Source: Dyella humicola
GTDB lineage: Bacteria > Pseudomonadota > Gammaproteobacteria > Xanthomonadales > Rhodanobacteraceae
Length of the DNA stretch: 64,000 bases
Direction: 5' to 3'
NCBI RefSeq assembly: GCF_026283945.1
Contig: NZ_JAPDPC010000001.1
Coordinates: 930,001-994,000, forward strand
Shown piece after piece: positions 46,468-56,204 of the stretch. Position 1 is the stretch's first letter, and every line of letters begins with the position of its first letter. Below the pieces are notes generated by a model. That model was not told where the DNA came from, searched no databases, and saw only the letters and a list, made by a program, of their open reading frames with translations. The translations under genes and the position numbers were made by a program.

Positions 46468-49152
46468 ATGCGCCGCTTCGTTCGCCCGTTCGTCCTTACC
46501 GCCCTTGCCGCTTGCTGCGGTGCCGCCTTTGCCGTCCCGGCCGCCAATGACCAGCCGCAAGGCAAGCTGCCGCGCTGGGCCATGCCCGAGTCGTATCAGC
46601 TCGACTTCAAGGTCGATCCGCGCCAACAGGATTTCACCGGCACCACCACGATCAAGCTGAAGCTGGAAAAGGCGACCGATCATTTGTGGTTGCATGGTCG
46701 CGAGCTGAAGGTCAGCAAAGTCGTCATCACCGACGCCGCCGGCAAGGCGCATCAGGGCAAGTACGTAGAGGTGGCGCCGAAAGAAGGCGTGGTGCGCATC
46801 GATTTTGACAGCCAGCTGGCGCCGCAGGAACTGAGCCTGGCGATCACCTACAGCGCGCCGCTCAACCAGCAGCTGCAGGGCTTGTACAAGGTAAGCCACG
46901 AAGGCCAGCCGTATGCGATGACGCAGATGGAACCGATCAGTGCGCGTTTCGCGTTCCCCGGTTTCGACGAACCCTCGTTCAAGACGACGTTCGACATTCG
47001 CCTGACCGTCCCCAATGACGAAGTCGGTATCGCCAACACCAAGCAGCTGAAGGAAGAGGCCGCCGGTGATGGCTGGAAGACGCTGACCTTCGCCAAGACG
47101 CAGCCGCTGCCGACCTATCTGGTCGCGTTTGGCGTCGGCCCGTGGGACGTGGTGAAGGGCCCGGACATCTCCTCGACCCAGTACCGCGCACAAGCCACCG
47201 AACTGCGCGGCATCGCGGCGAAGGGCGAGGGCCATCGCATGCAGCATGTGCTGGGCGAAACGCCGAGCATCATCCACACGCTCGAGGACTACTACGGCTT
47301 TGGCTATCCGTGGGACAAGCTCGACCTGCTCGCCGCGCCCGACTTCTCTGCCGGTGCGATGGAGAACCCGGGCCTGGTCACCTTCCGCGACTGGCTGTTG
47401 CTGATTGATCCGGATTCCCCGGCCAACTACGTGCGTGGTTCGTTCAACGTCACCGCGCATGAGCTGGCACACCAGTGGACGGGCGACACTGTGACCATGG
47501 GCTGGTGGGACGACCTGTGGCTCAACGAAGCGTTCGCGACCTGGATGCAGCAGAAGGTCACCCAGAATGTGCATCCGGAATACCGCGCCGACCTCGACCG
47601 CGTGCGCGGTGCGCAGGGCGCGATGAATGGCGACAGCCTGGTCACCACGCGCAAGATCCGCCAGCCGATCACTGGCAATGGCGACATCGAGACGGCCTTC
47701 GACGGCATCACCTACCAGAAGGGTGCGGCGGTGCTGGGCATGTTCGAAGGCTACGTCGGCGAGTCGACGTTCCAGAAGGGCATGCGCTCGTATATCCAGC
47801 AACACAAGTTCGGCAATGCGACGGCGGACGATCTGGTCGCTTCGATTGCCAAGGCGGCCGACAAGGGCCAGGACTTCCAGCAGGCGTTCAAGAGCTTCCT
47901 CAACCAGCCGGGCGTGCCTTATGTGCAGACCCAGGTGAGCCAGGAAGGCGGCAAGACCGTGCTGCACCTGACCCAGAGCCGCTACCTGCCGTTGGGCAGC
48001 AGCGGCGATGCGAAGAGCGTGTGGGGCGTGCCGATGTGCGTGCGCTACGGCACCGCCGATGGCAGCAAGGTCAGTTGCGAACTGCTCGACAAGGCCCAGG
48101 GCACCATGGTGCTCGCGGGCGCGAGCAACCCGACCTGGGTGATGCCCAACGCGAATGGCAGCGGCTACTACCGTTTCGCCATGGCCAAGGACGATCTGGC
48201 CAAGCTTGGCCAGCAGGTGGGCAAGCTCGACGATGCCGAGCAGCTCGCCTACGCCGATGCGGTGTATGCCAGCTTCAAGCATGGCGATCTGGATGCGGCC
48301 GATGTGCTCGCCGCGCTCAAGCCGCTGACCTCGTCCAAGACGCGCGAAGTGGCCACGGCGCCGCTGGGCAGCTTCAACTGGATCTACCGCAATGTAGCGC
48401 AGACCGATGCGCAGCGCGCCAAGCTGGCCGAGTGGGCCAAGGCCGCCTATCTGCCGCGCATGCAGCAGCTGGGCTATCACCGCAAGCCGGGCGAGGCCGA
48501 CACCGATTCGCTGCTGCGTGACACGCTGGCGGCCCAACTGGCGCTGGGCGTGAAGTTGCCCGAAGTGCGTGCCGAACTGCTCAAGCAAGGCGACGCCGCG
48601 CTCAAGCGCAAGCCTGACGGCCGCCTCGACCTTGCTGCGGCCGATCCGGATCTGCTCGGTATTGCGCTCGGCGTCGCCGTGCAGGAGCGCGGCAAGAGCG
48701 CGGTCGATGCGCTGATCGCCGAACTGCCGCAGACCAGCGACCCGGCCATGCGCAACGCCATCCTCGGCGGCTTGAGCGAAGTGAACGATCCCGCGCTGGC
48801 CATCCAGGTGCGCAATTTCGCGTTGAACAAGCAGGTCAAGGTCGGCGAGATGGCTGCGCTGTTGAGCGGTGGTCGCGATACGCGCGAGCAGCGCGATGCC
48901 TCGTGGAACTGGGCGCAGTCGAACTACGACAAGATCGTGGAACGCACCGGCAGCTTCGCGGGCGGCCAGCTGCCGAGCCTGATCGGCGGTGGCGGTTGCT
49001 CGAAGGACGAGGCCAATCGCTTGCAGGCGTTCTTCAAGACCCGCGCCAAGGATGTCACCGGTGCCGAACGCGGGCTGGCGCAGACCAGCGAGTCGACCCT
49101 GCTTTGTGCCGCTCTGACGGAGAAACAGGACGCGTCGGCGATCCTTCGCTGA
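46468..49152 (+). CDS. Secreted M1-family aminopeptidase
   Basis: 894 residues from the ATG at 46468 (AGGAG at 46451-46455, a 12-base spacing); upstream ATGs at 46381 and 46390 would extend into the OxyR-site region. A signal peptide, ending near CGAAFA, distinguishes it from cytoplasmic PepN. The substrate-binding GAMENPGLVTF is near residue 299, the zinc site HELAHQWTG near 332, and the third ligand lies in LNEAFATW 18 residues later. It removes N-terminal residues from peptides in the periplasm or outside the cell. Alternatively it may be membrane-bound, since the signal is hydrophobic with two cysteines. Confidence 0.94.
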   Translation: MRRFVRPFVLTALAACCGAAFAVPAANDQPQGKLPRWAMPESYQLDFKVDPRQQDFTGTTTIKLKLEKATDHLWLHGRELKVSKVVITDAAGKAHQGKYVEVAPKEGVVRIDFDSQLAPQELSLAITYSAPLNQQLQGLYKVSHEGQPYAMTQMEPISARFAFPGFDEPSFKTTFDIRLTVPNDEVGIANTKQLKEEAAGDGWKTLTFAKTQPLPTYLVAFGVGPWDVVKGPDISSTQYRAQATELRGIAAKGEGHRMQHVLGETPSIIHTLEDYYGFGYPWDKLDLLAAPDFSAGAMENPGLVTFRDWLLLIDPDSPANYVRGSFNVTAHELAHQWTGDTVTMGWWDDLWLNEAFATWMQQKVTQNVHPEYRADLDRVRGAQGAMNGDSLVTTRKIRQPITGNGDIETAFDGITYQKGAAVLGMFEGYVGESTFQKGMRSYIQQHKFGNATADDLVASIAKAADKGQDFQQAFKSFLNQPGVPYVQTQVSQEGGKTVLHLTQSRYLPLGSSGDAKSVWGVPMCVRYGTADGSKVSCELLDKAQGTMVLAGASNPTWVMPNANGSGYYRFAMAKDDLAKLGQQVGKLDDAEQLAYADAVYASFKHGDLDAADVLAALKPLTSSKTREVATAPLGSFNWIYRNVAQTDAQRAKLAEWAKAAYLPRMQQLGYHRKPGEADTDSLLRDTLAAQLALGVKLPEVRAELLKQGDAALKRKPDGRLDLAAADPDLLGIALGVAVQERGKSAVDALIAELPQTSDPAMRNAILGGLSEVNDPALAIQVRNFALNKQVKVGEMAALLSGGRDTREQRDASWNWAQSNYDKIVERTGSFAGGQLPSLIGGGGCSKDEANRLQAFFKTRAKDVTGAERGLAQTSESTLLCAALTEKQDASAILR

Positions 49153-49194
49153 TCCCGGGGCCGGCAGACGACCGGCCTGCTTGAAGTCACCATC

Positions 49195-49229
49195 ACGCCG
49201 GACGGTACCCACCGTCCGGCGTTTTTTTT
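49195..49229 (+). terminator. Intrinsic terminator after the aminopeptidase gene
   Basis: ACGCCGGACGGT (49195-49206), loop ACCC, ACCGTCCGGCGT (49211-49222), then T residues to 49229. A perfect 12-bp stem 43 bases after the stop. Confidence 0.93.
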
Positions 49230-49341
49230 GCCGCAACCCCTTTCCACCCGCATCGGCGTTGCATGACCTGGGAGCGCACCACGCGGTCTGCGGCTTGCTT
49301 CTACACTGTCCCGACCCGCACGGGTCGTCAGGGAGAGATAC

Positions 49342-52300
49342 ATGCGTCGTCCATGGGAATGGTTGTTGGGACTCATGCTGGTGGCCGCGCCGCTGTTGGC
49401 GCAGGACGTGCCACCCGCCTTGCGGGACTGGAAGGACTGGGTGTTGCATGACGTGCCGCAGCACGCCTGCCCGCTACTCGCCACACCGGACGCGGACGCC
49501 AACGTTGGCACCTGCGCATGGCCGGGACGTCTGGTCCTGGACGTCGATAAGGACGGCGCGCACTTCAGCCTCGGTGTGCATGTGGACGCCGAAAGCTGGG
49601 TGGGCCTGCCGGGCGACGCGCGCAACTGGCCGCAGCAGGTCAGTGTCGATAACAAGCCCTGGCCCGTGCTCGATCGCGAGGAGAATCCGGCGTTGCATCT
49701 GGCTGCCGGCGACTATGTCATTCGCGGGGTGTTGCCATGGGACAGCCGTCCAGCGCGCCTTCGCGTACCCGAATCGATTGGGCTGGTGTCGCTCACGCTG
49801 GATGGCAAGGTCGTCAACCGCGTCGAACGCCATGCCGATCAGGTCACGCTGGGCGAGGCGGCAGCGGCTCAGCGTGTCGTCGACGCGCTGTCGTTGCGGG
49901 TTTACCGGCACCTCGCCGATGGCTTGCCGTCGCGACTGGAAACCCAGCTCCAATTCGATGTCACCGGCAGTTCGCGCGAACTGCTGTTTGGCCCTGCGCT
50001 ACCCAGGAATTTCATGGCCACGTCGCTGCAAGGCGAGCTGCCGGCGCGACTGGAAAGCGATGGACGTCTGCGCGTGCAACTGCGCCCCGGTCACTGGACG
50101 CTTACCCTCGGCGCGCGCGGTACCGAGGTGCTTGAACACATCACCTTGAGCTTGCCCGCCGGGCCTTGGCCGCGCCAGGAAATTTGGAGCTATGCCGACG
50201 ACACCTCGTTGCGCAGCACGCGTGTCCAGGGGCAGGCGACCGACGCGGCCCAGGCCGATGTACCCGGGGAATGGCAAAACCTGCCCGCCTATGTGCTCGA
50301 TGGCAGCAGCGGACTCTCCATCGAACAGGGCACGCGCGGCGGCGAAGGCGGGCAGGGCGATCAGCTCACCCTGCATCGCCAGCTGTGGCTCGATTTCGAC
50401 GGCCGCGGCTACAACGCAGCCGATCATCTCACCGGTACGTTGCGCCGCCACCAGCGCCTCGACGTTACCGCGCCTTGGCAACTGCAAAGCGCCGTGCAGG
50501 ACGGTACGCCGTTGTTGATCACCGCCAACCGCGATGGGCATGGCGGCGTCGAATTGCGCTACACGTCGGTGAACCTCAAGGCCGGCCTGCGCCTGCCCGA
50601 GCGCGGTGCGATGCCAAGCACGGGATGGCAGCTGCCCCTGGAAAGCATCGACGCCACGCTGCACTTGCCCTACGGCTATCGGCTGCTCGGCGCCGCGGGC
50701 GCGGATCGTTCGCCCGATTCGTGGATCGCCCAATGGAGCCTTCTCGATCTGTTCGTGGTCGCCTTGATCGGTTTGCTGGCCGGACGCTTGCTGGGTTGGC
50801 CGTGGGCCTTGGTCGCCGTGGGGTTCCTCGCCTTGTCGCAACACGAGTCCGGTGCGCCGCGCTGGACGCTGGCCGTGGCGCTTGCGCTGGCCCTGCTGAT
50901 GCGCGCCTTGCCGGACGGACGGCTACGGGTGATCTCTCGCATCACGGCTGCCGCGCTGCTCGCCTTGGCCGTGCTGTGGACGCTTCCGTTCGCGGCGAGG
51001 GAGATGAGCTACGCCCTGCATCCACAACTGGAAGGACGCAGCGTCGCTGGTGGCCAGGTCCTCGAGACGCGCTACGTCCAGCCGGAGGCTTATGCGAATC
51101 AGGAAGAGCAGGATCGGCTCGCGGCATCGAACGCACCCGAATCGGCCCCCGCGCCCATGGCGATGATGCAGCCGGCCCCGCCTCCTCCACCCGCTCCGCC
51201 TGCACCTGTTGCAGAGATCAGTGCGGGAAAAACCGCGCCCTCGATGGTTCTCAAGTCCGTGACGGTGACGGGCACGCGCCTCACCGCATCCATGACCGTG
51301 GGTCAGGAAACGGATGCGCATAGCGTCATCCAGGCGGGCCGTGGCGCGCCCCGTTGGGACGTCGGCAACAACTATCGGCTCGGTTGGTCCGGGCCGGTCA
51401 TGGCCGAGCAGAGCACGCGCCTGGTCATTGCTCCGGCCTGGCTGGTGCGCCTGTTGCGTGTCGCCATGCTGGCGCTGTTGCTGCTGTTGCTGGGCCGCCT
51501 GTCGCTTGGCTTGCTACGCCCATGGCTGGGGCCGTGGCGTGGCTGGAGCGTGCGTGGCGCTGCCGTCGCGCTGCTCGCGCTGGCTCTGCTGCCGCACGCC
51601 GCGCAGGCGCAAGACACGCCCAGTGATGCGGTGCTCACGCAGTTGCGTACGCGTCTCACCGAGGCGCCGACCTGCGCGCCGGATTGTGCGGCGGTGGCGC
51701 GCGCAGAAGTGCAGGCAAGCGGCGACAGCGTGGTACTCGATCTGGACATGCACGCCGGCGCCACGGTGGCCGTGCCTTTGCCGCAAGCCGACGCCTCCCT
51801 GCAGTTGAGCGGCGTCAGCACGGATGGGCACGATGCGATCCTGACCCAGCAGGCCGATGTGCTCCTGGTCAAGCTGGAGCGTGGCGTGCATCGCGTGTCA
51901 TTGCGTTATCGCGCGGCGCCGGTCGATACGGCCAGCCTGCACTTCGCGCTACGCCCGCAACGCCTCGAGTTCAGTGGCGAGGGGTGGGCGGCTGACGGCG
52001 TGGACGACCATCGGTTACTGGGCGACAGCCTGAGCTTGAACCGCGTGCGTGCGGGCTCGGATGGAAAGCCACAAGAGGCGGCGGTGCAGGCATTTCCACC
52101 CTATGTGAGGTTGACCCGAACCCTGGTCCTTGGCGTGGACTGGAGCGTGGAAAACACGGTCGAGCGAATAGCGCCCAGCGATGGCGGCTTCAGCCTTGAT
52201 CTGCCCCTGCTGCCAGGCGAACATCCGCTGGGCGACAACATCCGTGTCCACGATGGCCGCATCGGCGTGACCTTCAACGCAGGCCAGGACCTCGTCCGCT

Positions 52301-53460
52301 GGAGTAGCCGACTGGATACCTCGGACAGCCTGGGGCTCACCGCGCCGGCCCTGAATGATCGCGCCGAGGCATGGGTGCTGCAGGCGGCCCCGATCTGGCA
52401 TCTCGAAGCCAAGGGCGTGCCGGCGAATCTCAGCGACGATGGCTTGCGTTATCTGCCCTTGCCCGGTGAAAGCCTGCAGGTCGCCATCCATCGACCCCAG
52501 GCGATGGCCGGCGACAGCTTGGCCTTCGACGAAGTGACGGTGCGCAGTCATTCGGCTGATCGCGCCACCGAAACCTTGCTCGTGCTGGCTGCGCGTAGCA
52601 CACGTGGCGGCGAGCATCTGATCGGCTTGCCACCCGGTGCGGAATTGCTCGAGGCACGCCGCGACGCCTCGCTCATGAGCCTGGCCATTCGCGACGGCAA
52701 GCTCAGCCTGCCGTTGTTGCCGGGCAGCCATCGCTACAGCTTGCGCCTGCGCGAACCGCAAGGCGTCGCCGTGCGCACGCGCACGCCGACGTTTTCGCTC
52801 GATGCGCCGGCGGCCAACATCTCGTTGCAGCAGTCGTTGCCAGAGGACCGTTGGGTACTGTGGACGTGGGGTCCGGCGGCGGGTCCAGCCGTGATGTACT
52901 GGTCCCAACTGATCGTGCTGCTGCTCGCCGCGTGGCTGCTGTCGCGCCATGCACCGACACCGCTGCGTTTCCATCAGTGGCTGTTGCTTGGCCTTGGCTT
53001 CTCGGCCTTTGCCTGGGGCGCGTATGCGCTGGTGGTGGTCTGGTTGATCCTGCTCGGCCTGCGCGCCCGGCATGTGGTGCCCGAGCCCTACGCTACCCGC
53101 TTCAACCTGCTGCAAGCGGGCTTGGCGCTGATGACGGTGGCGGCCCTGGTCGTGCTGGTCTCGGCGGTGCCGAAAGGGCTGCTGGGGCTGCCGGACATGC
53201 ACGTCGCGGGCAACGCTTCCAGCGCCTGGCAGCTGAACTGGTTTGCCGACCAGAGTCGTGGCGTGCTGCCGCACGCCGGCGTCTTCAGCGTCTCGCTATG
53301 GTTTTACAAGATCGCCATGCTGCTGTGGGCGCTGTGGCTGGCGAATGCGTTGATCGGCTGGCTGCGCTGGGGCTTCGAGGCCTGGACCAAGGGTGGTTAT
53401 TGGCGTCCACGCAAGCCTAAGGCGATCGAGCCACCGCCGGTGCCGGTGCCTGCGGAGTAG
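49342..53460 (+). CDS. Giant membrane protein of unknown function (1372 residues)
   Basis: 1372 residues from the ATG at 49342 (GGGAGAG upstream). A signal peptide ends near PLLAQD. Residues ~30-460 look like periplasmic beta-rich domains. Hydrophobic clusters follow at ~465-550 and ~697-757, then a second periplasmic-looking stretch at ~757-1180, and several helices at ~1185-1355. A Pro/Ala/Met-rich linker lies at ~590-630. Residues ~635-647 read MVLKSVTVTGTRL, like a TonB-box neighbourhood, and PHAAQAQD near 752 resembles an internal signal-cleavage site, as if two proteins had joined. I do not recognise a family. Confidence 0.85.
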   Translation: MRRPWEWLLGLMLVAAPLLAQDVPPALRDWKDWVLHDVPQHACPLLATPDADANVGTCAWPGRLVLDVDKDGAHFSLGVHVDAESWVGLPGDARNWPQQVSVDNKPWPVLDREENPALHLAAGDYVIRGVLPWDSRPARLRVPESIGLVSLTLDGKVVNRVERHADQVTLGEAAAAQRVVDALSLRVYRHLADGLPSRLETQLQFDVTGSSRELLFGPALPRNFMATSLQGELPARLESDGRLRVQLRPGHWTLTLGARGTEVLEHITLSLPAGPWPRQEIWSYADDTSLRSTRVQGQATDAAQADVPGEWQNLPAYVLDGSSGLSIEQGTRGGEGGQGDQLTLHRQLWLDFDGRGYNAADHLTGTLRRHQRLDVTAPWQLQSAVQDGTPLLITANRDGHGGVELRYTSVNLKAGLRLPERGAMPSTGWQLPLESIDATLHLPYGYRLLGAAGADRSPDSWIAQWSLLDLFVVALIGLLAGRLLGWPWALVAVGFLALSQHESGAPRWTLAVALALALLMRALPDGRLRVISRITAAALLALAVLWTLPFAAREMSYALHPQLEGRSVAGGQVLETRYVQPEAYANQEEQDRLAASNAPESAPAPMAMMQPAPPPPPAPPAPVAEISAGKTAPSMVLKSVTVTGTRLTASMTVGQETDAHSVIQAGRGAPRWDVGNNYRLGWSGPVMAEQSTRLVIAPAWLVRLLRVAMLALLLLLLGRLSLGLLRPWLGPWRGWSVRGAAVALLALALLPHAAQAQDTPSDAVLTQLRTRLTEAPTCAPDCAAVARAEVQASGDSVVLDLDMHAGATVAVPLPQADASLQLSGVSTDGHDAILTQQADVLLVKLERGVHRVSLRYRAAPVDTASLHFALRPQRLEFSGEGWAADGVDDHRLLGDSLSLNRVRAGSDGKPQEAAVQAFPPYVRLTRTLVLGVDWSVENTVERIAPSDGGFSLDLPLLPGEHPLGDNIRVHDGRIGVTFNAGQDLVRWSSRLDTSDSLGLTAPALNDRAEAWVLQAAPIWHLEAKGVPANLSDDGLRYLPLPGESLQVAIHRPQAMAGDSLAFDEVTVRSHSADRATETLLVLAARSTRGGEHLIGLPPGAELLEARRDASLMSLAIRDGKLSLPLLPGSHRYSLRLREPQGVAVRTRTPTFSLDAPAANISLQQSLPEDRWVLWTWGPAAGPAVMYWSQLIVLLLAAWLLSRHAPTPLRFHQWLLLGLGFSAFAWGAYALVVVWLILLGLRARHVVPEPYATRFNLLQAGLALMTVAALVVLVSAVPKGLLGLPDMHVAGNASSAWQLNWFADQSRGVLPHAGVFSVSLWFYKIAMLLWALWLANALIGWLRWGFEAWTKGGYWRPRKPKAIEPPPVPVPAE

Positions 53461-53468
53461 CGGGAATG

Positions 53469-53503
53469 CATTGCTGCGACGGAAGGTATCCGTCGCAGCA
53501 ATG
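53469..53503. terminator. Bidirectional hairpin between convergent genes
   Basis: CATTGCTGCGACGGA (53469-53483), loop AGGTA, TCCGTCGCAGCAATG (53489-53503): a perfect 15-bp stem, 8 bases after the stop of the 1372-residue gene and 10 before the reductase stop. T-runs are short on both sides. Confidence 0.75.
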
Positions 53504-53513
53504 ATTTCGCGGC

Positions 53514-54530
53514 TCAGGCTTCTGCGGCCACGCGCAGTACAAGCTTGCCGGTGTTGCTGCCTTCGAACAGGCGGTTGAGCACCAGCGGAGCGTTCTCCAG
53601 GCCATCCTCGATGGTTTCGCCGGCCTTGATGCGGCCTTCGCGCACCCAGCCAATCAGGTCCTGCACGGCGCGCTGGCTGTCGCGATAGTCGAACGCGAGG
53701 AATCCACGCACGGTGAGGCGCTTGACGATGATCACGCTGTAGTCGTCGGCAGGCTTCGCGCCGCTGGTGTAATTGGCGATCAAGCCGCACAGCGCCACGC
53801 GTCCACCGTTGACCATGCGCGACAGCACCGCGCGCATCACAGGGCCGCCGACATTCTCGAAATTCACATGCACACCGTCGGGGGTGGCGGCAGCCAAGGC
53901 CTGCTTCCAGTCATCGGCCTTGTAGTCGACCGCGGCGTCGAAGCCGAGATCGTCAATCAAGTGGCGGCACTTGTCCGGACCGCCCGCAATACCGACGACG
54001 CGCGCGCCGCGCAGCTTGCCGATCTGTCCGGCAATCGAACCGACTGAACCCGCCGCCGCCGATACCACCAGGGTTTCACCGGGCTGCACGGGCGCGATCT
54101 CGGTGAGGCCGTAATACGCGGTGATGCCGCTGAAGCCACAGGCACCCAGCAGGGTGGGCAAGGGGACGGGCGGCTTCGGCGGCAGCTTCACCCAATCCTT
54201 CGCCCGCTTGTCGTCGACCACGGCGTAGTCCTGCCAACCCACCAGTCCCTGCACCAGGTCGCCGACTGCGTACTGCGCGGAGCGCGAGGCCACCACGCGA
54301 CCCAGCCCGAGTCCGCGCATCACCTCGCCGATCGCCACCGGCGGCATGTATTGCGGAATGTCGCTCATCCACACGCGGTTGGTCGGATCCATCGAGAGAT
54401 ACAGCACGCGCACCAGGGCCTGCCCCTCGGCGAGTTCGCCCGTGGGCTGTTCGTGCAGTTCGAAATTGTCCTGGCGGACCAGGCCTTCGGGTCGGCTTTT
54501 CAGCCGCAGTTGGCGATTGACGAATGACAT
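53514..54530 (-). CDS. NADP-dependent medium-chain oxidoreductase (zinc-independent, CurA/PTGR-like)
   Basis: 338 residues from the ATG at 54530; a longer frame to 54572 exists. YLSMDPTNRVWM, VVASRSAQYAVGDLVQG and the nucleotide loop VSAAAGSVGSIAGQIGK identify the leukotriene-B4 12-hydroxydehydrogenase/CurA group. These reduce alpha,beta-unsaturated ketones or enones, with NADPH the usual cofactor. It is the last gene of the acyl-CoA/SDR cluster and is 22 bases downstream of the SDR. Confidence 0.9.
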   Translation of the reverse strand: MSFVNRQLRLKSRPEGLVRQDNFELHEQPTGELAEGQALVRVLYLSMDPTNRVWMSDIPQYMPPVAIGEVMRGLGLGRVVASRSAQYAVGDLVQGLVGWQDYAVVDDKRAKDWVKLPPKPPVPLPTLLGACGFSGITAYYGLTEIAPVQPGETLVVSAAAGSVGSIAGQIGKLRGARVVGIAGGPDKCRHLIDDLGFDAAVDYKADDWKQALAAATPDGVHVNFENVGGPVMRAVLSRMVNGGRVALCGLIANYTSGAKPADDYSVIIVKRLTVRGFLAFDYRDSQRAVQDLIGWVREGRIKAGETIEDGLENAPLVLNRLFEGSNTGKLVLRVAAEA

Positions 54531-54552
54531 GGGAGCTCTCGTGGGGAAGGGG

Positions 54553-55341
54553 TCAGATGGCGCGCGCGCCACCGTCGATCACCAGCTCGGCGGCGGTGAC
54601 GTAGCGGCTTTCATCGGATGCTAGATAGAGCACTGCATAGGCGACGTCATCGGGCTCGCCCAAACGCTTGAGGGGGATGCCTCGCACCAGCTTGCGCGTG
54701 GCCTCTTCTTCGCCAAGCGCCTCGAAGAACGGCGCCACGATGCCGGTGCGGATAAACGCCGGGTGCACCGAGTTGCAGCGCACGTCGATCTTCTGTCGCG
54801 CGCAATCCAGTGCCACCGACTTGCTCAGCATCGCCACGGCAGCCTTGGAGGTGTTGTATGCGGTGTAGTCCGGATCGACCTTGAAGGCGGCCAGCGAAGA
54901 GATATTGATGATGGATGCCGGTTGCGCATCACGCAGATAGGGCAACGCGTATTTGCAACCCATCATCACGCTGTCCAGGTTGATGCTCATCACGCGCTGC
55001 CATTCCTTTAGCGCGATGCTCTCGATGCTGCCCAGCGATCCGATGCCGGCGTTGTTGACCAGCACGGACAGGCCGCCCATGGTCTGTGCCGCTTGTTCCA
55101 GCACCTGTTTCCACACGGCTTCATCGCGCACGTCCTGGGCTGCTGCCCATGCCATCTGCGCGCCGAGTTCGCTATTGATCTCGTCGGCAAGCCTGGCGGT
55201 GGCGCCCGCATCCACGTCAGTGAGAAATACCTTGGCCCCGTGGCGTGCCAGCAGGCGTGCCATGGCAGAGCCAAGGCCACCTGCGGCGCCGGTGATGAAG
55301 GCACGCTTGCCGGTGGCACGCGGAGGAGGGGTGTAGGTCAT
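54553..55341 (-). CDS. Short-chain dehydrogenase/reductase (SDR) 1
   Basis: 262 residues from the ATG at 55341. The Rossmann loop is ITGAAGGLGSAMARLL, the NNAG strand is VLVNNAGIG, and the catalytic Ser-Tyr-Lys triad is in SSLAAFKVDPDYTAYNTSKAAV. The C-terminus has ASDESRYVTAAELVIDGG. It is probably a 3-hydroxyacyl-CoA- or alcohol-type dehydrogenase, but the substrate is unproved. It is 16 bases from the other SDR gene. Confidence 0.9.
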   Translation of the reverse strand: MTYTPPPRATGKRAFITGAAGGLGSAMARLLARHGAKVFLTDVDAGATARLADEINSELGAQMAWAAAQDVRDEAVWKQVLEQAAQTMGGLSVLVNNAGIGSLGSIESIALKEWQRVMSINLDSVMMGCKYALPYLRDAQPASIINISSLAAFKVDPDYTAYNTSKAAVAMLSKSVALDCARQKIDVRCNSVHPAFIRTGIVAPFFEALGEEEATRKLVRGIPLKRLGEPDDVAYAVLYLASDESRYVTAAELVIDGGARAI

Positions 55342-55357
55342 GGCGAGTTCCTTCGGG

Positions 55358-56128
55358 TCAAACGCAGAGATAGCCACCATCGACGTTCAGCACCGCACCG
55401 GTGGTGTAGGACGCGGCGTCGGAGGCGAGATAGAGCGCGGCGCCGGCCATTTCCGTCGGCTGGGCTACGCGACGCATGGGCACATGGGCCAGCGCCTGCT
55501 TGAGGATGGCTGGCGTATTGACCAGTACCGAGGCGAACTTCGTATCGGTGAGGCCGGGCAACAGCGCGTTGCAGCGCACGCCCGCTTCGGCGCACTCGAC
55601 CGCAAAGGCCTTGGTCATCGAGATCACCGCCGCCTTGGTGATCGAGTAGATGCCTTGTGCCACGCCCGGCACCACGCCGTTGACCGAGGCGACGTTGACG
55701 ATGGAGCCGCCACCGTTCTTCTTCATCAATCGCGCAGCGTGCGTCGACATGTAGAAGTAGCCGCGAATATTCACGTCCACGGTCTTCTGGAACACCGAAG
55801 GCTCGGTATCGAGAATGTGGCCGAAGAACGGATTGGTGGCAGCATTGTTGATCAGGATGTTCAGGCGCCCGTGCTTCTGTTCTACCGTGGCATAGAGCGC
55901 TTCGATCTGTTCCATCTCGCCGATATGGCAGGCGATCGCTTCGGCCGAGCCGCCCTCTGCCACGATGCCGTCGACCACGGTCTGGCAGTCGACTTCGCGT
56001 CGGCTGGACACGACCACATGGGCGCCGTGTACCGCGAGCAACTTGGCGATTTCGGCCCCGATGCCACGACTCGCACCCGTGACGATGGCGATTTTTCCGG
56101 TGAGGTCGAAGGTGGCGGGAGTGGTCAT
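55358..56128 (-). CDS. Short-chain dehydrogenase/reductase (SDR) 2
   Basis: 256 residues. IVTGASRGIGAEIAKLL is the Rossmann loop, ILINNAATN the central strand, and the catalytic residues lie in VASVNGVVPGVAQGIYSITKAAV. The C-terminus ASDAASYTTGAVLNVDGG is standard. It lies 76 bases after the histidine-phosphatase gene, a slightly larger gap than the others in the cluster. It could act with SDR 1 on different intermediates of one pathway. Confidence 0.9.
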   Translation of the reverse strand: MTTPATFDLTGKIAIVTGASRGIGAEIAKLLAVHGAHVVVSSRREVDCQTVVDGIVAEGGSAEAIACHIGEMEQIEALYATVEQKHGRLNILINNAATNPFFGHILDTEPSVFQKTVDVNIRGYFYMSTHAARLMKKNGGGSIVNVASVNGVVPGVAQGIYSITKAAVISMTKAFAVECAEAGVRCNALLPGLTDTKFASVLVNTPAILKQALAHVPMRRVAQPTEMAGAALYLASDAASYTTGAVLNVDGGYLCV

Positions 56129-56204
56129 GGTCGATGCTCGCTATTCGTGGAATGAATGTTGGGTGTTCGAGTTGGCAGGGAAACGCAAGCTGCCATGCGC
56201 AAGC

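Noticed and set aside
46369-49464. 1031-codon frame on the minus strand over the aminopeptidase gene
   Set aside because: It is fully antisense to a gene with clear M1 motifs, has no recognisable domain, and its length comes from the codon structure of the true gene in GC-rich DNA.
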